A stretch of DNA of 64,000 nt, from positions 568,331 through 632,330 of the forward strand of contig NZ_KK211167.1 of the NCBI RefSeq assembly GCF_000620705.1, written 5' to 3'. The first letter of the stretch is position 1. Each line of letters opens with the position of its first letter. The notes beneath the pieces were generated by a model. It did not search any database, was not told the DNA's origin, and was given only the letters and a program-made list of their open reading frames with translations. Below are positions 43,268 to 51,313 of the stretch, one piece after another. Source of the stretch: Nocardioides sp. URHA0020 (lineage in GTDB: Bacteria > Actinomycetota > Actinomycetes > Propionibacteriales > Nocardioidaceae). A program made the translations under genes and the position numbers.

Positions 43268-44326
43268 GTGGACATCGAATCCCTGGGATCCCCGCAGTCT
43301 CCGACCTTCGGCCTCGACACCTTCGGTGACGTGGCGCTCGGGGCCGACGGAGCACCGCTCCCGCAGCCCGACGTCGTCCGTCAGGTGGTGGCCGAGGCGG
43401 TGCTGGCCGACCAGGTGGGGCTCGACTTCTTCGGCGTCGGTGAGCACCACCGGCCCGACTTCGCGATCAGCGCTCCCGACGTCGTGCTCGCCGCGATCGC
43501 CGGGCAGACCTCGCGCATCCGGCTGGGCACGTCGGTCACCGTGCTCAGCTCCGACGACCCGATCCGGGTGTTCCAGCGCTTCGCCACCCTCGACGCCGTC
43601 TCGCACGGCCGCGCGGAGGTGACCCTGGGGCGAGGCTCCTTCACCGAGTCCTTCCCGCTGTTCGGGCTCTCCCTCGAGGACTACGAGGTGCTGTTCTCCG
43701 AGAAGCTCGAGATCTTCGCCAAGCTGCTGGCCGAGGAGCCGGTGACCTGGGAGGGCACGACCCGGCCCCCGCTCGACGGTGTCTCCGTCTACCCGCACAC
43801 GGCCAGCGGCCTCGTCGCGTGGGTCGGGGTCGGTGGGACGCCCGAGTCGGTGGCCCGCGCGGCGTCGTACGGCCTGCCTCTCGTGCTCGCCGTGATCGGC
43901 GGCTCGCCCGGGCAGTTCGCGCCGTTGGTCGACCTCTACCACCGGGCCCTGGCGCACTACGGACACCCGACGCTGCCCGTCTCGATGCACAGCCCCGGAC
44001 ACGTGGCGGCGACCGACGAGATCGCCCGCGAGCAGATGTACCCGCACCAGGCGGCCGCCTTCACCCGGATCGGCCGGGAGCGCGGGTGGGGTCCCTACAC
44101 GCCCGGGCAGTTCGACGCCGGCGCCGCGGCCGAGGGGGCGCTCTTCGTCGGCTCGCCCGAGACCGTCGCCCAGAAGGTCGCCTGGGCCATCCGCACGCTC
44201 GGCCTCTCCCGCTTCCAGCTCAAGTACGCCGTCGGCACGCTGCCGCACGACCAGCGGATGGAGTCGATCCGCCTCTACGGCACCGAGGTCGTCCCCCGGG
44301 TCCGGGAGCTGCTGGCCCGGTCGTGA
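43268..44326 (+). CDS. LLM class flavin-dependent oxidoreductase
   Basis: A 352-residue bacterial luciferase-like monooxygenase-fold protein. Characteristic phrases are LGLDTFGD-type opening, VGLDFFGVGEHHRPDFAISAP, RIRLGTSVTVLSSDDPIRVFQ and a late LGLSRFQLKYAVGTL. Such enzymes use FMN or F420 to oxidise small molecules; the substrate is unknown. The start is GTG 43268, divergent from the hybrid kinase by 34 bp. No flavin reductase is adjacent. Confidence 0.9.
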   Translation: MDIESLGSPQSPTFGLDTFGDVALGADGAPLPQPDVVRQVVAEAVLADQVGLDFFGVGEHHRPDFAISAPDVVLAAIAGQTSRIRLGTSVTVLSSDDPIRVFQRFATLDAVSHGRAEVTLGRGSFTESFPLFGLSLEDYEVLFSEKLEIFAKLLAEEPVTWEGTTRPPLDGVSVYPHTASGLVAWVGVGGTPESVARAASYGLPLVLAVIGGSPGQFAPLVDLYHRALAHYGHPTLPVSMHSPGHVAATDEIAREQMYPHQAAAFTRIGRERGWGPYTPGQFDAGAAAEGALFVGSPETVAQKVAWAIRTLGLSRFQLKYAVGTLPHDQRMESIRLYGTEVVPRVRELLARS

Positions 44327-44371
44327 CGCGCGCCGCTTGACGCCGCGGGGCGCAGGCGGCAGCGTTTGCGC

Positions 44372-44770
44372 ATGGAGCGGGTGCCTCACGAGAACGTCGC
44401 CACGGTGCTGGTCGACCCCCTCGTGCTGCGCGAGCTCGAGGTGCACCTGATGACGCTCGACCTGCGGCTGTGGCCGATCGCGACCGCGCCGATCTGCGCC
44501 GACGGCCCGCGCCAGGCCTTCCAGGTCCGGCACCGCCTGCTCACGGCGCGGCGCGGCCAGTGGGACGACGCGGCGACCTGGACGCCGGCCTGGATCTCCT
44601 TCGGCGACACCTGGCACGACGGCGACGAGCCGCTGCCGTGGGCCGCCCACCAGACGCTCTACAGCACCCTCGCGCAGTACGACGGACGCGTCCGCTACCG
44701 CCCCGGGCTCGGGGGAGTGCCGCGCCTGGCCGTGCCTCGGGAGCGCGGCGTGTACGGCGGCGCGGGCTGA
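44372..44770 (+). CDS. Hypothetical protein
   Basis: A 132-residue protein, not recognised. It is tryptophan-rich in the middle (WDDAATWTPAWISFGDTWHDG) and compact, with no signal peptide or membrane segment. ATG 44372 was chosen over a TTG six bases earlier. The last 76 bases overlap tail to tail with the minus-strand STAS gene, so one of the two C-termini may be misjudged. It lies between the LLM oxidoreductase and a stress block. Confidence 0.6.
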   Translation: MERVPHENVATVLVDPLVLRELEVHLMTLDLRLWPIATAPICADGPRQAFQVRHRLLTARRGQWDDAATWTPAWISFGDTWHDGDEPLPWAAHQTLYSTLAQYDGRVRYRPGLGGVPRLAVPRERGVYGGAG

Positions 44771-45096
44771 CTCTTCGGCGTCCTGCGGCGCACCCGGTGG
44801 CCCGGCCCGGTCGCCGCCGTCTCGGCCGCGGCCAGAGCGTCGTCCACGGGCGTCCCGTGCTTGCGGACCAGCGCGATCGTGCCGCCGCTCGCGCGCGACC
44901 TGCGGGCCGCGGCGACGAGGTCGTTCGCCACCTGCTGGTCGATCTCCGTGACCGCCGTGAGGTCCACGATGAGATGACTGCCGGCCAGCTCCGCGCAGGT
45001 GCCGAGCGCCTCCTGCAGGGTGGGGTTGTCACCACGGTGGCACCCGCCCGCGATGCGCAGCCGGTGTCCGGCCGCCTCGTAGGTGACGGTCGTCAT
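44695..45096 (-). CDS. STAS-domain protein (anti-anti-sigma-factor-like)
   Basis: A 133-residue protein whose first about 105 residues form a STAS domain: HLIVDLTAVTEIDQQVANDLVAAARRSRASGGTIALV. The usual phosphorylated serine position is replaced (TEIDQQVAN), so it may not be regulated by an RsbW/SpoIIAB-type kinase in the standard way. The C-terminal about 25 residues are basic and proline-rich and lie over the end of the convergent gene. It is 21 bp downstream of a second STAS gene, forming a pair that could control an alternative sigma factor for the neighbouring stress genes. Confidence 0.8.
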   Translation of the reverse strand: MTTVTYEAAGHRLRIAGGCHRGDNPTLQEALGTCAELAGSHLIVDLTAVTEIDQQVANDLVAAARRSRASGGTIALVRKHGTPVDDALAAAETAATGPGHRVRRRTPKSQPAPPYTPRSRGTARRGTPPSPGR

Positions 45097-45117
45097 CGCC
45101 GGCTCCGCCCCGACCGG

Positions 45118-45495
45118 TCATGGGGTCAGGACCCGTGATCGGTCCGGGTAGGTGCTGGGACGGTGCGACGGCTCGGCCGTCACCGCCGGGAGCAGATCGA
45201 GATCGAAGGCTGCGTCGAGGCCGGCCACCTCGGCCACCAGGCGGAACCGCGGGCTGGCGGCGGCGACCGAGACGGTCCCGCCGTACGGCGCGACCGCGTT
45301 GCGCAGCCCGACGAGCATCCCGAGCGCTCCGGCGTCGACGAACGTGACGGCCGACGCGTCGACGGTGAAGTGCACGCATCCGCGGTCGATGGCCTCGTCG
45401 AGTCGCGACCGGAGCTCCGCGGCGGTGAAGGCGTCCAGCTCGCCGTCGACGACGAGGTGCGCGGACGGCGCGTGCAGCGCGAGCGACGAGAACAC
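45118..45495 (-). CDS. STAS-domain protein (anti-anti-sigma-factor-like)
   Basis: A 125-residue STAS protein: LVVDGELDAFTAAELRSRLDEAI, then VDASAVTFVDAGALGMLVGLRNAV, the RsbV/SpoIIAA core. At the usual phosphorylation site the motif DAGALG has alanine rather than serine, so regulation by serine kinase is doubtful. It is the first gene of a two-STAS unit and is divergent from catalase, with 228 bp between. In actinobacteria such proteins act in partner-switching control of sigma-B-type factors; no sigma or kinase gene is in the window. Confidence 0.85.
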   Translation of the reverse strand: MFSSLALHAPSAHLVVDGELDAFTAAELRSRLDEAIDRGCVHFTVDASAVTFVDAGALGMLVGLRNAVAPYGGTVSVAAASPRFRLVAEVAGLDAAFDLDLLPAVTAEPSHRPSTYPDRSRVLTP

Positions 45496-45671
45496 GGCAG
45501 ACCTCCCTCGACTCGTTGCGACGTGGTCGCACTCCTGGTCCGATGCCTGGTCGGACCGGTCCTATCGACAGTAGGCCGGTCGGGGGCTCGCGGGCTCACC
45601 CCAAAGGCCAGGTCGACGCCGGGCCCCTTTATCACCGTGGACGGGACCCGTGACCCACCCGTGGGGGTGGC

Positions 45672-45695
45672 GTCTCGACCTGACCGGTCGGGTAC
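45672..45695 (+). promoter_or_regulatory. Sigma-B-like promoter of the catalase gene
   Basis: GTCT (45672-45675), 14 bp spacer, GGGTAC (45690-45695), close to the GTTT-N13-15-GGGTAC/T pattern of actinobacterial stress sigma factors. It ends 28 bp before the catalase ATG, with AGGAGG between. Confidence 0.6.
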
Positions 45696-45723
45696 CTGAC
45701 TGACCTACCCAGGAGGCACCGTC

Positions 45724-48015
45724 ATGGATCCGATCAAGCCCGCCAGCGCCGTCAAGAAGGCCGTCAGGTCCACCGTCGAGGGCGCCGCGGCCCGGGTGGC
45801 CGAGAGCCTGGCCGCGCTGGAGCGGCCCGCCATCCCAGGCGCGCCGGGCTCGGGTACGCCGACCGTCGCCGAGCCCACGAAGCCGCGCGACCCGCTCCCG
45901 CCGAAGGCCGACCAGGCCGGTCCGGAGCGGCGTACGGCGACGGGCGCGCCGACCGACGTCCCCGCCGAGGCGGTCTCGGCCCAGGGTCGCTTCCTCACGA
46001 CGGCCCAGGGCGCGCGACTGAGGGACAGCGACCACTCGCTCAAGGCGGGCGAGCGCGGGCCGACCCTGCTGCAGGACCACCACCTGCGCGAGAAGATCAC
46101 CCACTTCGACCACGAGCGCATCCCGGAGCGGGTCGTGCACGCCCGCGGGGCCGGCGCGCACGGAGTGTTCGTGGGGTACGGCAACGCCCGGTCGATCACC
46201 CGAGCCGGCTTCCTCGCCAAGAACGCCGAGACGCCGGTCTTCGTCCGGTTCTCCACGGTCCTCGGCTCGCGCGGGTCGGCCGACACGGTGCGCGACACCC
46301 GCGGCTTCGCGACGAAGTTCTACACCCCCGAGGGCACCTTCGACCTCGTCGGCAACAACATCCCGGTGTTCTTCATCCAGGACGGGATCAAGTTCCCCGA
46401 CGTCATCCACGCCGCCAAGCCGCACCCGGACCGGGAGATCCCGCAGGCGCAGAGCGCGCACGACACCTTCTGGGACTTCGTGTCCCTGCACACCGAGGCC
46501 CAGCACCACACGATCTGGAACATGTCCGACCGCGGGATCCCGCGCTCGTACCGGACCATGGAGGGCTTCGGCGTCCACACGTTCCGCTGCGTCAACGCCG
46601 CCGGCGAGACGTCGTTGGTGAAGTTCCACTGGAAGCCGAAGCTCGGCGTGCACTCCCTGACGTGGGAGGAGGCGCAGCTCATCGGCGGCATGGACCCCGA
46701 CTTCCACCGCCGCGACCTGTACGACGCCATCGAGGCGGGCGCCTTCCCGCAGTGGGAGCTCGGGGTCCAGGTCTTCGAGGACACCCCCGAGGAGACGTTC
46801 GACGGCATCGACCTGCTCGACGCGACCAAGCTGGTGCCGGAGGAGCTCGCCCCCGTGCAGCCGATCGGGCTGCTCACGCTGACGCACAACCCCACGAACT
46901 TCTTCGCCGAGACCGAGCAGGTCGCCTTCCACCTCGGCAACCTGGTGCCCGGCATCGACGTCACCAACGACCCGCTGCTGCAGGCCCGGCTGTTCTCGTA
47001 CGTCGACACGCAGCTGACCCGGCTGGGCGGACCCAACTTCCACCAGATCCCCATCAACCGGCCGCACGCGCCGGTCAACGACCTGGCGCGCGACGGCTTC
47101 CACCAGGACGCCGTCCACGGCGGCGTCGCGCCGTACAAGCCGAACTCGCTCGACGGCGGCTGCCCGTTCTTCGCGGGCGGCCCGAAGGACGGGGCCTTCA
47201 TCGACGTCCCCGCCCGGGTCGCGGAGGCCGTCAAGGTGCGGGCGAGCCCCGCGTCGTACGACGACCACTACAGCCAGACCCGACAGTTCTGGCTCAGCAT
47301 GAGCGCGGTCGAGAAGGAGCACATCGTCCTCGCCTACACCTTCGAGCTCGCGAAGTGCTTCGAGCAGCCGGTCAAGGAGCGCCAGCTCCTCGCCCTGGCC
47401 AACATCGACCCGGACCTGTGCGCGCAGGTCGCGGCCGGTCTGGGGCTGCCGGCTCCGGAGCCGACCGAGGTCCTGGTGGACCTCGCCCCGAGCCCGGCGC
47501 TGTCCCAGCTGGGAGAGACGTGGCCCACCGACGGGCGGCTCATCGGCATCGTGGTCGACCCGGCCGGTGACCTGTCCGGGGTCGACGCCGTCGTCTCCGC
47601 GGTCGCTGCCGCGGGCATGGTGCCGCTGGTCGTGGCACCGCACGGTGGGCAGCTGCCCGACGGGACCCCGGTGCAGCGGACGTTCGGTGCGACCCGCTCG
47701 GTCGAGTTCGACGCGGTCCTGCTCGCCGGCAGCCCGGCGCCGGCACCCGACGCGCTCGCCGTGCGCGACAGCAAGGCCGGCGAGGACGGTGCCCCGGTGC
47801 TCGACCCGCGTGTCCTGCTGCTGGTCCAGGAGGCGTTCCGCCACGCCAAGGCGATCGGCGCCTGGGGTGCCGGGGTGGAGGCCCTCGCGCTCGCCGGCGT
47901 CGCGGACGCCCCCGGTGTGCTCACCGGCGACGACCCGGCAGCGGTGTTCGCCGAGCTGCACGCCGCGCTGGGTGCGCACCGCGTCTGGGAGCGGTTCGGC
48001 ACCGCCCTGAGCTGA
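45724..48015 (+). CDS. katE: Large-subunit monofunctional catalase (HPII/KatE type)
   Basis: A 763-residue catalase, the size of clade II enzymes. After an N-terminal extension (about 1-85) comes the haem catalase core: ERVVHARGAGAHGVF with the distal His, DLVGNNIPVFFIQDGIKFPDV with the distal Asn, and RLFSYVDTQLTRLGGPNF with the haem-ligand Tyr. The last about 160 residues form the extra flavodoxin/DJ-1-like domain (GVDAVVSAVAAAGMVPLVV). It converts hydrogen peroxide to water and oxygen. It heads a stress block with a haemerythrin gene 48 bp downstream and has a sigma-B-like promoter. Confidence 0.95.
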   Translation: MDPIKPASAVKKAVRSTVEGAAARVAESLAALERPAIPGAPGSGTPTVAEPTKPRDPLPPKADQAGPERRTATGAPTDVPAEAVSAQGRFLTTAQGARLRDSDHSLKAGERGPTLLQDHHLREKITHFDHERIPERVVHARGAGAHGVFVGYGNARSITRAGFLAKNAETPVFVRFSTVLGSRGSADTVRDTRGFATKFYTPEGTFDLVGNNIPVFFIQDGIKFPDVIHAAKPHPDREIPQAQSAHDTFWDFVSLHTEAQHHTIWNMSDRGIPRSYRTMEGFGVHTFRCVNAAGETSLVKFHWKPKLGVHSLTWEEAQLIGGMDPDFHRRDLYDAIEAGAFPQWELGVQVFEDTPEETFDGIDLLDATKLVPEELAPVQPIGLLTLTHNPTNFFAETEQVAFHLGNLVPGIDVTNDPLLQARLFSYVDTQLTRLGGPNFHQIPINRPHAPVNDLARDGFHQDAVHGGVAPYKPNSLDGGCPFFAGGPKDGAFIDVPARVAEAVKVRASPASYDDHYSQTRQFWLSMSAVEKEHIVLAYTFELAKCFEQPVKERQLLALANIDPDLCAQVAAGLGLPAPEPTEVLVDLAPSPALSQLGETWPTDGRLIGIVVDPAGDLSGVDAVVSAVAAAGMVPLVVAPHGGQLPDGTPVQRTFGATRSVEFDAVLLAGSPAPAPDALAVRDSKAGEDGAPVLDPRVLLLVQEAFRHAKAIGAWGAGVEALALAGVADAPGVLTGDDPAAVFAELHAALGAHRVWERFGTALS

Positions 48016-48063
48016 CTGACCCGACCGACCGACCCGACATCCACGACCCCGAGGAGATCCACC

Positions 48064-48564
48064 ATGTCCACTGACGCCATCGTCATGCTGAAGGACGAGC
48101 ACCAGGTCATCCTGCGCGCGTTCCGCGACTTCGAGCGCGCCGGCGACAACGCTCACAAGACCAAGGGCGACCTGGTCGCCAAGATCGTCGAGCTCCTCAC
48201 CGTGCACACCTACATCGAGAACGAGGTCATGTACCCCCGGGTCCGTGAGCTGGTGCCCGAGCTCGAGGACGACGTGCTCGAGTCCTACGAGGAGCACCAC
48301 GTCGCGGACGTGCTGGTCATGGAGCTCGTCGGGATGAAGCCGACCGACGAGCGGTTCACGGCGAAGACGACCGTGCTGATCGAGAACGTCCGCCACCACA
48401 TCGAGGAGGAGGAGGACGAGTGGTTCCCGCAGGTGCGGGAGGCTCTGGGCCGCAAGGTCCTGCAGGAGATCGGTGCCGAGATGGTCGAGGCCCGCAAGAC
48501 CGCGCCCCGCAGCCCGGCCCAGCCGAGTGCGCTGAAGAAGACCGTCGACGCGGTGCTCGCCTAG
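48064..48564 (+). CDS. Haemerythrin-like (HHE) domain protein
   Basis: A 166-residue four-helix protein with haemerythrin metal-ligand motifs: LKDEHQVILRAF in helix 1, LTVHTYIENEVMYP (H-x-x-x-E) in helix 2, YEEHHVADVLVME in helix 3 and VRHHIEEEEDEWFP in helix 4. It should bind a di-iron centre and sense or buffer oxygen, peroxide or NO. The C-terminal tail ends in a lysine/alanine-rich stretch (SALKKTVDAVLA) resembling the N-terminus of the upstream catalase (SAVKKAV), a curious shared motif. It is probably co-transcribed with the catalase. Confidence 0.9.
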   Translation: MSTDAIVMLKDEHQVILRAFRDFERAGDNAHKTKGDLVAKIVELLTVHTYIENEVMYPRVRELVPELEDDVLESYEEHHVADVLVMELVGMKPTDERFTAKTTVLIENVRHHIEEEEDEWFPQVREALGRKVLQEIGAEMVEARKTAPRSPAQPSALKKTVDAVLA

Positions 48565-48594
48565 CCCGCACGGACGGCGGCGGTGGCGACACGA

Positions 48595-48617
48595 GTTCGA
48601 TCCTGCCGGGTGGGTAC
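48595..48617 (+). promoter_or_regulatory. Sigma-B-like promoter before the acidic small protein
   Basis: GTTC (48595-48598), 13-bp spacer, GGGTAC (48612-48617), nine bases before the ATG at 48627. It matches the pattern seen upstream of the catalase gene. Confidence 0.55.
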
Positions 48618-48626
48618 CGCCACGCC

Positions 48627-48869
48627 ATGACGACGCCAGACAGGTCCCAGTCCGACAACGACTCCGGCTCCGAGACCGAGGGGCAGATCTCCGAGGTCGC
48701 GAGCTTCAAGGCGCCCGGCGAGCAGATCTCGCCGGGAGACTCGGTCGCCGGAGCCCCCACGGGTGAGAGCGGCCGTGCCGACGAGGGACCGACGGGGCCG
48801 GAGGCGGTCACCCACGACGAGCGTCAGGACCGCCACCCGGACCAGGACGACGTCGAGACGACCGGCTGA
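48627..48869 (+). CDS. Small acidic hydrophilic protein
   Basis: An 80-residue, probably disordered protein very rich in Asp, Glu, Gly and Ser with no hydrophobic core, no cysteine and no recognised family. Composition resembles desiccation- or stress-associated hydrophilic proteins of actinobacteria, which is only an analogy. It sits between the haemerythrin-like gene and the LuxR-type regulator, with its own GGGTAC promoter-like element. The short gap between promoter element and ATG suggests a very short leader. Confidence 0.65.
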   Translation: MTTPDRSQSDNDSGSETEGQISEVASFKAPGEQISPGDSVAGAPTGESGRADEGPTGPEAVTHDERQDRHPDQDDVETTG

Positions 48870-48897
48870 CCGACGCTCCCCACGGAGGTGCTGAGCA

Positions 48898-49563
48898 ATG
48901 CCCGCCGCCCACTCGCAGACGCCGGTCCGCGTCGCCATCAACGACGACTACGAGCTCGTGGTCGCCGGGATCGCCGCGCTGCTGGCGCCGTACGCCGATC
49001 GCGTCCAGGTCGTCGAGTTCGACTCGAACAAGCAGACGATCAGCGAGGTCGACATCGTCCTGTACGACACGTTCGGCCAGGAGCAGGGCGGCGACATCGA
49101 CGTGACCGGTCTGTCGGCCACCGGTGAGCCCCGGGTCGTCGTCTTCACCTGGAACCTCCAACGGGAGGTCGTCGAGGCAGCGACCGCCGCGGGCGCGGCC
49201 GGCTACCTCTGGAAGGGCATGCCGGTGGAGGACATCGTCGCCGCCCTGGAGGCGGTCCATGCCGGCGAGACCGTCACTCCACCCGATGACGCGCGCGTCG
49301 ACCTCGACACCGGTGCCTGGCCCGGTCAGGACCTCGGACTGTCGGCGCGCGAGGCCGAGATCGTCGCACTCATCACCCAGGGGCTCACGAACCAGGAGAT
49401 CGCCGACAGGGTCTACCTGAGCATCAACTCCATCAAGACCTACATCCGCAGCGCCTACCGCAAGATGGGCGTCCAGCGACGCTCGCAGGCGGTGGCGTGG
49501 GGGGTGGACCACGGGTTCTCGCCCGACCACGTGCGGACCCTGCACCCCTTCGGCCCACCCTGA
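48898..49563 (+). CDS. LuxR/NarL-family response regulator
   Basis: A 221-residue response regulator. The receiver domain has VRVAINDDYELVVAGI at the acidic pocket, the phospho-acceptor Asp57 in VDIVLYDTFG, a Thr in VVVFTWN and Lys106 in GYLWKGMP, so it should be phosphorylatable. A C-terminal LuxR HTH follows (LSAREAEIVALITQGLTNQEIADRVYLSINSIKTYIRSAYRKMGV). It probably controls the surrounding stress genes. Candidate kinases in the window are the two GAF kinases and the hybrid kinase, none of them adjacent. The ribosome-binding site GGAGG lies nine bases before the ATG. Confidence 0.93.
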   Translation: MPAAHSQTPVRVAINDDYELVVAGIAALLAPYADRVQVVEFDSNKQTISEVDIVLYDTFGQEQGGDIDVTGLSATGEPRVVVFTWNLQREVVEAATAAGAAGYLWKGMPVEDIVAALEAVHAGETVTPPDDARVDLDTGAWPGQDLGLSAREAEIVALITQGLTNQEIADRVYLSINSIKTYIRSAYRKMGVQRRSQAVAWGVDHGFSPDHVRTLHPFGPP

Positions 49564-49657
49564 CGGGTGCGGGCGTGCGCGCGTCGTGACGGCCCGTCAC
49601 GGCCCGCCGGACGTCGTCGGCCTGCATCGGCGCGCCGCTCAGGGGTACTGCACGTCC

Positions 49658-49819
49658 ATGGCTGAATCGAATCGGACCCGTCGCATCGGGCTGCTCCTCG
49701 TCGTCGTCGGGATCATCGTCGTGCTGGGCGTGATGCTCCTCGTCGGATCCCTCCTCGGCGACGACACCGACGAGATCGATCCTCAGAACGGCGAGGTCGC
49801 GACGCTGTTCCTCCGCTGA
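49658..49819 (+). CDS. Tiny single-pass membrane protein
   Basis: A 53-residue protein with a short basic N-terminus (MAESNRTRRIG), one long hydrophobic segment (LLLVVVGIIVVLGVMLLVGSLL) and an acidic C-terminal tail. No family recognised. A GGGTAC element at 49643-49648 sits just before it, so it may belong to the same stress regulon as catalase. Its small size makes the call less certain, but codon composition and start are reasonable. Confidence 0.55.
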   Translation: MAESNRTRRIGLLLVVVGIIVVLGVMLLVGSLLGDDTDEIDPQNGEVATLFLR

Positions 49820-49896
49820 GCGCCCGCGCTCGCCGGTCGCGTGGCCCGTCGCGACCGGGGCGGGTGTGCCCCGGCGCCGGTGGGGAACCGCCCGGC

Positions 49897-50061
49897 ATGG
49901 CCGACGACACCCCCGACACCCCCGAGCACGCGACGACCAACCAGCCCTACCACGCCGACAAGCCGAGACCCCGGTGGACGCCGCTGCTGGGCGTCATCGG
50001 GGTGATCCTGCTGATCGCGCTGATCTTCGCGTGCATCACCTGGCTGCGCTACAACACCTGA
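49897..50061 (+). CDS. Tiny single-pass membrane protein (DUF6480-like)
   Basis: A 54-residue protein: a polar, proline-rich N-terminal half (MADDTPDTPEHATTNQPYH), a short basic stretch, then one membrane segment (PLLGVIGVILLIALIFACITWL). The layout resembles small actinobacterial DUF6480-type membrane proteins, though I am not certain of the family. It is the last gene of the stress block, before the convergent LacI gene. Confidence 0.6.
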   Translation: MADDTPDTPEHATTNQPYHADKPRPRWTPLLGVIGVILLIALIFACITWLRYNT

Positions 50062-50115
50062 CCAGGTGCCGACGGGGTCTCCCGGGTGCAGACCCCAGCC
50101 AGCTCCATCGCGTGG

Positions 50116-51150
50116 TCAGCGGGTGGAGCTCTGCCGCACGATGAGCGTCGGCTCCAGGTGGAGTCGCTGGTGCCGATGCTCGCCCGGACTGCGGATCTCC
50201 TCGAGCAGCAGCCGAGTCGCCGCCCGTCCCATCTCCTCGCCGGGCTGGGCGACGGTGGAGAGGGGGACGTCGCTGTCCCACGCGGCCCGGTTGTTGTCGT
50301 AGCCGATCACGCTCACGTCGGCGGGGACGCGTGGACCACCGTCCGTGCGGAACGCCTGCACGATGCCCAGGGCGACCAGGTCGGCGGCCGCGACGATCCC
50401 GTCGGGCAGCTCGCCGGGGTCGAGAGCGGCGATCTGGCGGCCCGCCTTTCGCCCGTCGACCTCCTGCACGTTCGCGGTCTTGATGGTCGTGAGGCTCACG
50501 TGACCGTTCGACTCCGCAACGGCACGCTCGACACCCCGGAAGCGGTCGCTGACGGGGGAGAGGCTGAACGGTCCTCCCACGAAGGCCAGGGCGCGCCGCC
50601 CGGTGTCGATCAGGTGCCGCGCGGCCAGGTACCCACCCAGCTCGTTGTTGGCGGTGACGCAGCACGCGTCGGTCTCGCCCGGCACCGTGTTCAGCACGAC
50701 GACATCGCGACCCCACCGACCAGCGGACAGCACGTCGTCGGCGTTGGTCGGCAGCGGCGCGAGCAGGATCCCCGCCACCCGTTCCTCGTCGAACAGGTGC
50801 ATGTACACCAGCTCCTTCTCCGCCTGGACGTCGGAGTTGGCCAGCAAGACGTTCATGCCGTGCTTCTGAGCCTCTTGCTCAGCACCGCGGGCCATGTCGA
50901 GGAAGAACGAGTTGCTCAGGTCGACCACGACGAACCCGATCACGCTGCTGGTGCCGGCCGCCAGGGCGCGGGCGCGACGGTCGGGGACGAAGCCGAGCTC
51001 GTCGATGGCGCTGCGGACGCGCTCGAGGGTGTCGGGCCGCACCTTGTGCGGGTGGTTCAGCACGTGGGAGACCGTGCCGATCGCGACCCCCGCGCGCTTG
51101 GCGACGTCCTCCATCCGAGGGGGCCGCTGGCTGCCGTTCTGCACGCTCAT
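50116..51150 (-). CDS. LacI-family transcriptional regulator (likely rhamnoside operon repressor)
   Basis: A 344-residue LacI/GalR protein. The N-terminal HTH is MEDVAKRAGVAIGTVSHVLNHPHKVRPDTLERV, the hinge helix ends in RRARALAAGTS, and the periplasmic-binding-protein-like effector domain includes VIGFVVVDLSNSFFLDMARGAEQEA and DVSVIGYDN. It should bind a sugar, probably rhamnose or a rhamnoside, and release the operator. It is divergent from a sugar ABC transporter and GH78 rhamnosidase with two palindromes between, so it most likely represses that operon and possibly itself. Confidence 0.93.
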   Translation of the reverse strand: MSVQNGSQRPPRMEDVAKRAGVAIGTVSHVLNHPHKVRPDTLERVRSAIDELGFVPDRRARALAAGTSSVIGFVVVDLSNSFFLDMARGAEQEAQKHGMNVLLANSDVQAEKELVYMHLFDEERVAGILLAPLPTNADDVLSAGRWGRDVVVLNTVPGETDACCVTANNELGGYLAARHLIDTGRRALAFVGGPFSLSPVSDRFRGVERAVAESNGHVSLTTIKTANVQEVDGRKAGRQIAALDPGELPDGIVAAADLVALGIVQAFRTDGGPRVPADVSVIGYDNNRAAWDSDVPLSTVAQPGEEMGRAATRLLLEEIRSPGEHRHQRLHLEPTLIVRQSSTR

Positions 51151-51213
51151 GTGCCCTCCGCTACGGCGTCCACGGCGTGAGTCTACGGCCGTTGGGAGCG
51201 TGATCCATGGAGG

Positions 51214-51225
51214 TGAAACCTTTCA
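51214..51225. promoter_or_regulatory. Palindrome TGAAACCTTTCA, possible second LacI-type site
   Basis: TGAAA-cc-TTTCA is a five-base-arm palindrome located just upstream of the -35 hexamer of the ABC operon and 64 bp before the LacI start. It could be an auxiliary operator or serve autoregulation, but it differs in sequence from the main operator. Confidence 0.45.
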
Positions 51226-51232
51226 GCATGCG

Positions 51233-51262
51233 TTGACAGTCCGCCGCGTCTGTGTCTACCGT
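51233..51262 (+). promoter_or_regulatory. Promoter of the sugar ABC / rhamnosidase operon
   Basis: TTGACA at 51233-51238 is a consensus -35 hexamer; TACCGT at 51257-51262 fits the actinobacterial TANNNT -10 with an 18-bp spacer. The predicted transcription start falls directly in front of or within the LacI palindrome. Confidence 0.65.
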
Positions 51263-51270
51263 CACAGGTA

Positions 51271-51284
51271 TTGAAGCGCTTCAA
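51271..51284. promoter_or_regulatory. LacI-type operator TTGAAGCGCTTCAA
   Basis: A perfect 14-bp palindrome with the central CG typical of LacI/GalR operators. It lies at the predicted transcription start and 30 bp before the GTG of the solute-binding protein gene, an ideal repressor site. Confidence 0.9.
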
Positions 51285-51313
51285 AAAGTAGCGCACCAGC
51301 AAGGGAGAGACTT

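Noticed and set aside
45562..48399. 945-codon minus frame over the catalase gene
   Set aside because: Antisense shadow; the plus strand carries a complete catalase with active-site motifs.
51151..51313. CcpA-like catabolite site instead of a LacI operator
   Set aside because: The TTGAAGCGCTTCAA palindrome is best explained by the adjacent LacI regulator, and actinobacteria generally lack CcpA-type control.
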